A stretch of DNA of 21,671 nucleotides from Spirochaetia bacterium (lineage in GTDB: Bacteria; Spirochaetota; Spirochaetia; PWKH01): positions 1 to 21,671 of the forward strand of contig JAIPFU010000014.1 of the NCBI GenBank assembly GCA_021736505.1, given 5' to 3'. Shown piece by piece: positions 15,242 through 21,671 of this stretch; the stretch's first letter is position 1, and every line of letters starts with the position of its first letter. A program made the position numbers and the translations under genes. A model generated the notes under the pieces. It saw only the letters and a list, made by a program, of their open reading frames with translations. It did no database searches and had not been told where the DNA came from.

Positions 15242-17389
15242 TCAGCTTAATTTCATTTTCTTTATATCCGCAATTTCATCCCGCACTGCTGCGGCTTTTT
15301 CATACTCCATATCCTTGGCGTATTCAAGCATCAGTTTTTCGAGCTGTTTAATGTATTTCTCTCGTTCAGATTTTTCCAATATATTATACCCGCCTTTCAG
15401 GACTTCAATATTGGTCTCTTCAGTTTCCCGCTCTTCCTTCACTTTACGTTCGAGGATATTCTGTATGGCTTTATGGATAGATTTAGGGGTGATGTTATGC
15501 TTATCATTATAGGCTTTCTGTATTTTACGGCGGCGGTCAGTCTCCTGAACGGCTTGCTTCATGGCATCAGAATAGGCATCTGCATACATGATAACCTTCC
15601 CGTTTACGTTTCTTGCGGCGCGTCCAATGGTTTGAATGAGTGAGGTTGCAGAACGGAGAAAGCCGACTTTATCTGCATCAAGTATGGCTACCAGGGAGAC
15701 TTCTGGGAGGTCTAGTCCTTCACGTAGAAGATTTATCCCTATGAGCACATCAAAATCACCGTTCCGTAGGTCTCTGAGCAGTTCCACCCGTTCAATGGTT
15801 TCAATTTCAGAGTGAAGATAGCGTACTTTTACGCCGATGCCTGCCAGGTAGTCAGTGAGATCTTCTGACATCTTCTTTGTGAGAGTTGTTACCAGAATTC
15901 TCTCATTGTTCACGGTCCTTTTCTGTATTTCTCCATAGAGATCTTCTATTTGACCGGTTGTAGGGCGTATCTCAATTTCAGGATCCAGAAGTCCTGTTGG
16001 GCGTATAATCTGTTCCACCACAGCTTTAGACTGTTCATGCTCCTTTGGACCCGGTGTAGCGGAAACATAGATGCGTTTGTCCACTATCTCTTCAAATTCC
16101 GCCAGAATCAGCGGTCTGTTATCCAATGCTGAGGGGAGTCGGAACCCATATTCAACAAGATTCCGCTTGCGGGAACGGTCGCCTTCATACATGCCGCGCA
16201 CCTGGGGTAGTGTTACATGGGATTCATCTATAAAGGTAAGGTACTCTTCCGGGAAGTAATCGAGAAGGACTGCTGGTCTTTCGCCGGGGGCTCGACCGCT
16301 GAGGGGGCGAGAATAATTTTCTATTCCCGAACAGTATCCCATCTCCTGAAGCATTTCGAGATCGTATTCAGTGCGGGTTTTAATTCGCTCCGCCTCTACG
16401 ATTTTCCCTTTTTCCATAAAATAGGTGTACTGCTCTTCAAGTTCTTTCTGTATGTCAGCAATTGCCAGTTTTATCTGTTCTTCAGGAAGTACAAAGTGTT
16501 TTGCCGGATACAGGGTCCAGTAGGACATTGAGGCTGTTACTTCTCCGGTTATGGGGTGTATGCGGGATATGCTCTCTATTTCATCCCAGGAAAATACTAT
16601 GCGGTATGCCTCTTTCAGATATGCGGGATAGATTTCAAGCACATCTCCGCGGATACGGAAACTTCCCCGTTCCAATTGGATATCATTCCGTTCATACTGC
16701 ATGCGGATTAGGTTCTGTATGAATTCTGCGTGATCGACTGATTTTCCAACTTCGAAACTCATTCGCATATTATGAAATGCAGCGGGACTTCCTAAACCAT
16801 ATATACAGGATACAGTGGATACAACTATGACGTCATTTCTCTGCAGAAGTGACGATGTTGCGGATAGGCGCATTCTGTCAATTTCATCATTTATGGAAGC
16901 ATCTTTTTCAATATAGAGATCCCTTGATGGGACATAGGCTTCAGGCTGATAGTAATCGTAATAGGAGACAAAATATTCCACTGCATTGTTGGGAAAATAT
17001 GATGTGAATTCCCTGTAGAGCTGGGCTGCCAATGTTTTGTTGTGGGAAAGCACAAGGGTCGGCTGCTGCACCTGCTCAATGATCTTTGCCATGGTGTAGG
17101 TTTTTCCGGAACCGGTTACTCCTTTGAGTGTTTGAATATCATATCCGTATTCAAATATGCCTTTAGAGAGGGCTCTTATGGCTTCCCCTTGATCACCAGC
17201 GGGTTCGTACTCTGAAGAAACGGCAAAACGTGTGACTTCCGGGGGACTTCCTGGAGGGGGGCCCGGGGAATGATTCAGAGGGGGGCTCGTATTTTTTTCT
17301 AGATTATTCTTCGGATTTTTTTCCGGATTATTTTCCGGATTTTTTTCCGGATTATTTTTCTGTGTATGCGTGCTGCTTTTCTTATTCAT
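15242..17389 (-). CDS. uvrB: Excinuclease ABC subunit B (UvrB) with a low-complexity N-terminal extension
   Basis: The 715-residue UvrB is the damage-verifying helicase-like subunit of nucleotide excision repair, loaded by UvrA and then recruiting UvrC. It has Walker A GVTGSGKT (90-97), the flexible hairpin region with SYYDYYQPEAYVPSRD, the later helicase motifs including TTLTKKMSEDL and QTIGRAARN, and a C-terminal UVR domain (LEYAKDMEYEKAAAVRDEI) that binds UvrC. The P-loop lysine lies about 50 residues later than in E. coli UvrB because of an Asn/Pro/Glu/Lys repeat (12-34) and a Pro-rich stretch (36-50). I use the ATG at 17389, four bases after the htrA stop; an upstream TTG at 17434 would lie inside htrA. 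No internal start fits the conserved domain, so the extension seems genuinely translated. Confidence 0.96.
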   Translation of the reverse strand: MNKKSSTHTQKNNPEKNPENNPEKNPKNNLEKNTSPPLNHSPGPPPGSPPEVTRFAVSSEYEPAGDQGEAIRALSKGIFEYGYDIQTLKGVTGSGKTYTMAKIIEQVQQPTLVLSHNKTLAAQLYREFTSYFPNNAVEYFVSYYDYYQPEAYVPSRDLYIEKDASINDEIDRMRLSATSSLLQRNDVIVVSTVSCIYGLGSPAAFHNMRMSFEVGKSVDHAEFIQNLIRMQYERNDIQLERGSFRIRGDVLEIYPAYLKEAYRIVFSWDEIESISRIHPITGEVTASMSYWTLYPAKHFVLPEEQIKLAIADIQKELEEQYTYFMEKGKIVEAERIKTRTEYDLEMLQEMGYCSGIENYSRPLSGRAPGERPAVLLDYFPEEYLTFIDESHVTLPQVRGMYEGDRSRKRNLVEYGFRLPSALDNRPLILAEFEEIVDKRIYVSATPGPKEHEQSKAVVEQIIRPTGLLDPEIEIRPTTGQIEDLYGEIQKRTVNNERILVTTLTKKMSEDLTDYLAGIGVKVRYLHSEIETIERVELLRDLRNGDFDVLIGINLLREGLDLPEVSLVAILDADKVGFLRSATSLIQTIGRAARNVNGKVIMYADAYSDAMKQAVQETDRRRKIQKAYNDKHNITPKSIHKAIQNILERKVKEERETEETNIEVLKGGYNILEKSEREKYIKQLEKLMLEYAKDMEYEKAAAVRDEIADIKKMKLS
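17288..17356 (-). repeat. 24-bp in-frame tandem repeat in the uvrB 5' end
   Basis: About 2.9 copies of a 24-bp unit encode NNPEKNPE, NNPEKNPK and NNLEKNT in succession. Because 24 is a multiple of three, gain or loss of units keeps the reading frame. The copy furthest from the start codon is the most diverged. Confidence 0.9.
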
Positions 17390-17393
17390 GCAA

Positions 17394-18746
17394 TTATTCC
17401 CAGGAATACTCTTCCGGTCTTTCAATGAGTTCAATGTTCAGGGTTTTCATCTTTCCATTGCGAACAATGACTACCTCCACTTTGTCTCCCGGTTTATTGT
17501 CTTCCAGAGCGCTGAACATGTCTGCATAATCGTTTACTTGCTGACCATCCACTTTAGTGATGATGTCTCCGCCAAGATAAATCACTGATGATCCATACTG
17601 TACGGCATTATCCCCTCCTCTTAAACCTGCGGATTCAGCAAGTCCGCCTTTTCTCACTTCTGAAACAAGGATTCCTTGATTCACTGGCAATTTTGCGTAT
17701 TCTACTATCATACTGTCCAACTGTACTGGTGTAATATCCAGCCATCCCCTAGTTACTTTCCCATTTTCTATAAGTTCAGTTATTACTCTTTTTGCCTTAT
17801 CAATGGGAACAGCAAAACCGATTCCAACGGATCCTCCTGATGGTGTATAAATTGATGTATTAATGCCGATGAGGAGACCATGACCATCCAGTAAGGGACC
17901 ACCGGAGTTTCCCGGATTAATAGAAGCATCGGTTTGTATCATATCTGTCATGATAAGATTGTCAGCTGTTTTTATTGGTCTCCCAAGTCCGGATATGATA
18001 CCCGTTGTGAGGGTTCTGTCATATCCGAAGGGATTCCCTATAGCGAGAACTTTCTGTCCAACTTTAATACTTTCTGAGGTTCCGAACTGAATAGTTGAGA
18101 GAGTTTTCCCTTTTGGATCAATTTTAATTATAGCGAGATCGCTTTCCCTGTCCTTTCCAACAACAACACCTTCATAAACGGTACCGTCGTACAATTTTAC
18201 AAAGACTTGATCGGCTTCTTCGAGAACATGGTAGTTTGTTACAATGTAACCATCCTTAGTAATGATTGACCCTGATCCGCTTCCGGATTCGGGAACTGCC
18301 TCCAGAAAGAAATTCAGCCTGTAGGTTTGTGTAGTGATATTTACTACAGATTCATTGTATCGTTCATAAACGAGAATATTTTCTTTTTCATCTTCAGCAT
18401 ATTGGGAAAGCTCTTCATTAGCATCGACGATAGAGGCTCTATCCATTCCAGCTGGACCCTGTAAGATTCTTCTCTCAATACCGTCTCCATTTTCCGTCTT
18501 GGGGAACTGCAGTACCCCCGAACTGCCGTACTGCAGATCATAGGATCTGCGCAGCTCATCTTCCAGTATAGCCTGGGCTTCCTGCAGCTCCCTCTTTTCC
18601 TGCTGATACTGCAATGCTTTTGTCCAGGTATATATGCCATATGCAGATGATCCGATAATAACGGCTAAAGAAACAACTTTAATTATTTGAAGAGGTGTCC
18701 AGTGTTTTTTATTCCAAGGTAGTTTGTTCCATAATCTATGAAACAT
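17394..18746 (-). CDS. htrA: HtrA/Deg-family serine protease, membrane-anchored, single PDZ domain
   Basis: The 450-residue protein has one N-terminal membrane helix (about 21-40), a coiled, charged linker (44-70), a trypsin-like protease domain with triad H173 (NYHV), D203 (ESDLAIIKI) and S281 (GNSGGPL), and one C-terminal PDZ domain (about 335-440). It would act in the periplasm, anchored to the inner membrane, in degradation or regulated cleavage of misfolded envelope proteins, like DegS or other HtrA proteins. The ATG at 18746 follows AGGAGGAGG by nine bases. A good promoter lies about 50 bases upstream of the start, below an array of direct repeats. uvrB follows after only four bases, so the two are co-transcribed. 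Confidence 0.94.
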   Translation of the reverse strand: MFHRLWNKLPWNKKHWTPLQIIKVVSLAVIIGSSAYGIYTWTKALQYQQEKRELQEAQAILEDELRRSYDLQYGSSGVLQFPKTENGDGIERRILQGPAGMDRASIVDANEELSQYAEDEKENILVYERYNESVVNITTQTYRLNFFLEAVPESGSGSGSIITKDGYIVTNYHVLEEADQVFVKLYDGTVYEGVVVGKDRESDLAIIKIDPKGKTLSTIQFGTSESIKVGQKVLAIGNPFGYDRTLTTGIISGLGRPIKTADNLIMTDMIQTDASINPGNSGGPLLDGHGLLIGINTSIYTPSGGSVGIGFAVPIDKAKRVITELIENGKVTRGWLDITPVQLDSMIVEYAKLPVNQGILVSEVRKGGLAESAGLRGGDNAVQYGSSVIYLGGDIITKVDGQQVNDYADMFSALEDNKPGDKVEVVIVRNGKMKTLNIELIERPEEYSWE

Positions 18747-18802
18747 ATGCAGCTGCCTCCTCCTGTATTCGGCCTGTCATCTTTTAATACTGTGACTGAA
18801 AA

Positions 18803-18831
18803 AATATATCATTTTATTTCTGATTTGTCAC
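18803..18831 (-). promoter_or_regulatory. Sigma-70 type promoter for htrA-uvrB
   Basis: On the minus strand GTGACA (18831-18826, 5/6) is followed after exactly 17 bases by TATATT (18808-18803, 5/6). Transcription would start near 18796, giving a leader of about 50 bases that contains the AGGAGGAGG ribosome binding site. Confidence 0.65.
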
Positions 18832-18844
18832 TTTCCTGTTACAT

Positions 18845-18934
18845 GATATAGACATATATCAGTACTTATGGACATATATCCGTACTTTATAGAAAACTTA
18901 TAGACAACTTATAGACAACTTATAGATAAATTAG
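18845..18934. repeat. Direct-repeat array upstream of the htrA-uvrB promoter
   Basis: A 20-bp sequence is repeated in tandem (18851-18870 and 18871-18890, both starting GACATATATC and sharing GTACTT). It is followed by an 11-bp unit in tandem: AGAAAACTTAT (18891-18901), AGACAACTTAT (18902-18912), AGACAACTTAT (18913-18923) and a degenerate AGATAAATTAG (18924-18934). A small palindrome GATATA-GACA-TATATC overlaps the start (18845-18860). The array ends 14 bp upstream of the -35 box of the predicted htrA promoter, and the 11-bp period places the copies on nearly the same DNA face. Confidence 0.75.
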
Positions 18935-18956
18935 ATAATTCATAGATATTTCCGCG

Positions 18957-19907
18957 TTACTTCCGATATTCCTTTGTACGAACCAAGGAGAGAATGTACG
19001 CAGAAACACCTGCCCATATACAGGAAAAGACAATCGCATCATGCACGGTAAAGGATTCATGGTAGATCCAAATACCAATAACAAAAGTCATGGTCGGGGT
19101 AATAAACTGCATAAAGCCAATTGCATTGTAGGGAATCTTAATAGTCCCTCCGATAAACAGTACCAGCGGCACTAGTGTAACAATTCCAGCTCCCACAAGG
19201 AGGATACTTGTAAAAACAGGCTGTACTGAATATGAAGAAAGAAAATACGATTCTCCGATGGAACCTTTATATATCATATGGGCTATTCCTAAAGGACTGA
19301 GCAGGAGCGTATCACTGAACAAAGCTGTAAGCGGATTGCCAGCTATACGCTTCTTTATCATTCCATATAGAGCAAAACTTACAGCTATAAGCAGGGAAAG
19401 CCATGGAATACCTTCAACACTGAAGGATGAATAAAGCACACCAGCTGTACAGAACAGGAGGGCAAGAAACTTCAGCTTACTCATGCTTTCTTGAAAGAAA
19501 AAAATACCTATAAGCACAATAATAATCGGGCATATGTAATAGCCCAAACTTGCCTGAAGAATATGATTATTCTGGACGGCATAGACATAGGCAAGCCAGT
19601 TTACTGCAACAATTCCAGCACTCAGAAGGTATGGTCCGATCCCATTCTCTTTCCAGCTGTTTACTACATTTCTCCAAATATTCTTTTTTTGAACACCAAT
19701 AACATATACAGCTATCCATACAGCACACCATACGATTCTATGAGTAAGGACATCAATGGAGGGAACATGCTTGAGCCCCTTCCAGTACACTGGAAGGATT
19801 CCCCAAAGTAAATACGCTCCGATAACCTGCGCATAGACTTTAACAGCTGTATCCGGGATGGAATTTTTTGGTTCTGTTTCTGCTGCTTTCAATTTTTTAT
19901 CTTTCAT
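18957..19907 (-). CDS. rarD: RarD-type EamA-family permease
   Basis: The 316-residue membrane protein has about ten predicted membrane helices and the RarD pattern: AYLLWGILPVYWKGLKHVPS at the start, LTHRIVWC, NWLAYVYAVQNNHILQASLGYYICP and the PYNAIGFMQFITPTMTF segment in the second half. RarD proteins are drug/metabolite transporter superfamily members named for chloramphenicol sensitivity; the substrate is not known. I use the ATG at 19907; a TTG at 19913 is also in frame. Neither has a recognisable ribosome binding site. The gene is transcribed alone, divergent from the glutaminyl-tRNA synthetase gene, with 210 bases between its stop and the htrA start. Confidence 0.9.
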   Translation of the reverse strand: MKDKKLKAAETEPKNSIPDTAVKVYAQVIGAYLLWGILPVYWKGLKHVPSIDVLTHRIVWCAVWIAVYVIGVQKKNIWRNVVNSWKENGIGPYLLSAGIVAVNWLAYVYAVQNNHILQASLGYYICPIIIVLIGIFFFQESMSKLKFLALLFCTAGVLYSSFSVEGIPWLSLLIAVSFALYGMIKKRIAGNPLTALFSDTLLLSPLGIAHMIYKGSIGESYFLSSYSVQPVFTSILLVGAGIVTLVPLVLFIGGTIKIPYNAIGFMQFITPTMTFVIGIWIYHESFTVHDAIVFSCIWAGVSAYILSLVRTKEYRK

Positions 19908-20230
19908 TCTCAATACTAAAGCGGGAATTTCTTTCTGTTTAAAAACTGCAGTTCAGCTTGCAGTTCAACCTTCTTTTCATAAATATTTTCCGGAAATTTT
20001 CATAATTTACCGGAGATGGCGGTTGCTTGTTTCCTTTTTAGTACTATCTGAGTACTTTGTTTTTATCCTGAATCTTATGGAATAAAACTATTAATTATGA
20101 TACTATCCATTACGTTTTCAACATACTATAGCATAAGATCGTATGTTTATTACAGTACTTCATATATATTCCGCTTTTTGCATGAATTGTATGTTGTTTT
20201 CTGTAACCTATTATTATATGGAGAGCCGTA
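19908..20230. promoter_or_regulatory. Divergent rarD-glnS spacer with several inverted and direct repeats
   Basis: No gene is seen in these 323 bases. They hold the palindrome AACTGCAGTT (19944-19953), a direct repeat TGCAGTTCA (19947-19955 and 19959-19967), a hairpin TCCGGAAATT (19989-19998) / AATTT-A-CCGGA (20004-20014), an inverted repeat AGTACT-ATCTG-AGTACT (20040-20056) followed by TTGTTTTT, and ACATAC (20121-20126) / GTATGT (20141-20146). A possible glnS promoter is TTGTAT (20187-20192), 16 bases, TATTAT (20209-20214), but it would leave a leader of only about 10 bases. The rarD promoter is not evident. Confidence 0.4.
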
Positions 20231-21671
20231 ATGCCACATTCCTATGAATCAAAGAATAATCATGCTGATACTCACGCTATCGACAGCAGCAATTCTGCAG
20301 TCCGTAAAACTGACGAAGAGAGCAGAACCACCGAAGAAAATAAAACAACTGAGGAAGAAAGGAGTGCTGAAGGGAAGCGTTCCCTCAATTTTATTGAACG
20401 TATCATAGAACAGGACCTGGAAAGCGGCAAACGTGATACGGTAATTACCCGTTTTCCACCGGAACCGAACGGATATCTCCACATGGGCCATGCAAAATCA
20501 ATATGCCTCAATTTTGGTCTTGCCGAAAAGTATCAGGGTACATGCCATCTTCGTTTTGATGATACGAATCCGGAAAAAGAGGAGATGGAGTATATTGAAT
20601 CAATAGAAAAAGATGTCGCCTGGCTTGGATTTGACTGGGGCGACCGCATATACTTCGCTTCAGATTATTTTGAAGAGATCTATTCAGCTGCCTTACAGTT
20701 AATCAAAGATGGAAAAGCATATGTCGACAGTCTGTCTCCAGAGGAGATAAGAGCATACCGCGGAACACTTAAAGAACCGGGAAAACCTTCTCCTGACAGG
20801 GAAAGATCCATTGAAGAAAACGTAAAACTGTTTAAAGAGATGAAAGAAGGGATTCACGAGGATGGGAAATATATTCTCAGAGCAAAAATCGATATGAACT
20901 CACCAAATTTGAACATGCGGGATCCGGCAATTTACCGAATTAAGCATGCTTCGCATCCGCGAACCGGCAGTACCTGGTGTATTTACCCAATGTATGATTT
21001 CACCCACCCTCTTTCTGATGCCTTAGAAGGAATTACTCATTCAATTTGCACTTTGGAATTTGAGGATCACAGACCTTTGTATGACTGGACGGTACATGAA
21101 ACTTCCCTGACCAAACACGAACCGCAGCAAATTGAATTTGCCCGGCTTAACCTGACATATACTATTATGAGTAAAAGAAAACTGCTTCAGCTCGTAAAAG
21201 AGAACTATGTTGAATCTTGGGACGATCCGAGAATGCCTACAATATCAGGGATCAGGCGTCGCGGATATACACCGGCCGCAATACGAGATTTTTCCGAGCG
21301 TATAGGTGTTGCCAAGACTAACAGCACAGTGGAATTTGCTCTTCTGGAACACTGCGTGCGAGAAGATTTGAATAAAAAGGCGGCCAGGGCTATGGCTGTA
21401 CTTGATCCTGTACGTGTTATTATTCAAAATTATCCTGAAAATACTGAGGAGTGGCTGGAGGGAATAAATAACCCAGAGGATGAATCAATGGGAACCCGCC
21501 AAATTCCTTTTTCCCGCGAGTTATACATTGAACGGGATGATTTTATGATTGATCCGCCGAAAAAGTACTTTCGCCTGGCTCCGGGGCGTGAAGTTCGATT
21601 AAAACATGCCTATTATATTACTTGCGTTGATTATAAAACCGACGACAAGGGTGAAGTTCAGGAAATCATCT
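20231..21671 (+). CDS. glnS: Glutaminyl-tRNA synthetase, 3' end outside the window
   Basis: The class I synthetase charges tRNA-Gln with glutamine in the cytoplasm. After a hydrophilic, Glu/Thr/Ser-rich N-terminal stretch of about 50 residues, the catalytic domain reads [14 protein letters not shown], then [17 protein letters not shown] with the HIGH-type ATP site as HMGH. Further features are [33 protein letters not shown], the KMSKS-type loop as IMSKRKL, and [22 protein letters not shown], all close to E. coli GlnRS and distinct from glutamyl-tRNA synthetases. The start is the ATG at 20231, six bases after GGAGA. The frame is open to the window edge, about 480 codons, into the anticodon-binding beta-barrels. 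The N-terminal extension is about 35 residues longer than in E. coli. Confidence 0.96.
   Translation, partial: MPHSYESKNNHADTHAIDSSNSAVRKTDEESRTTEENKTTEEERSAEGKRSLNFIERIIEQDLESGKRDTVITRFPPEPNGYLHMGHAKSICLNFGLAEKYQGTCHLRFDDTNPEKEEMEYIESIEKDVAWLGFDWGDRIYFASDYFEEIYSAALQLIKDGKAYVDSLSPEEIRAYRGTLKEPGKPSPDRERSIEENVKLFKEMKEGIHEDGKYILRAKIDMNSPNLNMRDPAIYRIKHASHPRTGSTWCIYPMYDFTHPLSDALEGITHSICTLEFEDHRPLYDWTVHETSLTKHEPQQIEFARLNLTYTIMSKRKLLQLVKENYVESWDDPRMPTISGIRRRGYTPAAIRDFSERIGVAKTNSTVEFALLEHCVREDLNKKAARAMAVLDPVRVIIQNYPENTEEWLEGINNPEDESMGTRQIPFSRELYIERDDFMIDPPKKYFRLAPGREVRLKHAYYITCVDYKTDDKGEVQEII

Noticed and set aside
17390..17434. TTG start for uvrB at 17434
   Set aside because: It would overlap the end of htrA by about 40 bases without a ribosome binding site; the ATG at 17389 lies just after the htrA stop.
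20017..20030. Sigma-54-like TGGC...TTGT sequence in the rarD-glnS spacer
   Set aside because: The -12 element lacks the required GC (TTGT instead of TTGC), so it is not a credible -24/-12 promoter for the nearby NtrC-type regulator.
1..21671. CRISPR arrays, insertion sequences, tRNA or rRNA genes
   Set aside because: The repeats seen are short tandem units without spacers, no transposase-like protein or terminal inverted repeats were found, and no tRNA cloverleaf or rRNA sequence was recognised.

Overview
The window suggests a moderately AT-rich, diderm bacterium, most plausibly a spirochaete. The basis is the run murG - cvpA - delta-prime-like holB - NtrB-like kinase - NtrC-like regulator, which resembles from memory the Treponema pallidum atoC/atoS-cvpA-murG neighbourhood, together with a soluble periplasmic thiamine-binding protein, which implies a periplasm. 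The assignment is an inference; no taxonomic marker was searched. No mobile element, CRISPR array, rRNA or tRNA gene is visible.

Layout. (1) Positions 1-224 hold the 3' end of groES, followed by a strong hairpin (276-324) that can act as a terminator in both directions. (2) Positions 440-7946 are a tightly packed minus-strand operon, in transcription order murG, cvpA, a DNA polymerase III delta-prime-like clamp-loader gene, a soluble PAS histidine kinase, a sigma-54-dependent response regulator, and a DinG/XPD-type iron-sulphur helicase. The last three junctions overlap by 4, 4 and 8 bases, and several genes appear to use TTG starts. The first gene, murG, looks as if it could be leaderless. 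(3) A 333-base divergent spacer carries 11-bp-spaced TAAC repeats that look like a Pho box in front of the plus-strand phoB-phoR two-component pair (8280-10898). (4) Positions 10950-15129 are a thiamine uptake operon: promoter, TPP riboswitch, thiB, thiP, thiQ. (5) Convergent to this is a minus-strand pair, htrA (membrane-anchored serine protease with one PDZ domain) followed by uvrB (nucleotide excision repair), driven by a good sigma-70 type promoter that lies below an array of 20-bp and 11-bp direct repeats. (6) A minus-strand rarD-type permease diverges from a plus-strand glutaminyl-tRNA synthetase gene that runs off the window.

How the genes work together. The large operon mixes cell-wall precursor synthesis, replication, DNA repair and a sigma-54 regulatory circuit, so these functions would be co-expressed. 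The phoB-phoR pair probably senses phosphate limitation and may autoregulate. The thi operon is a textbook feedback loop: intracellular thiamine pyrophosphate binds the leader and shuts down synthesis of the importer. The htrA-uvrB pair joins envelope proteolysis to DNA repair under one promoter.

I found no clearly new biological system. The most interesting leads are the alternative pairing in the TPP riboswitch expression platform, the repeat array above htrA-uvrB, the putative Pho-box array, the roughly 100-residue insertion in the delta-prime protein, the in-frame 24-bp repeat in the uvrB N-terminus, and the possible leaderless start of the murG operon.
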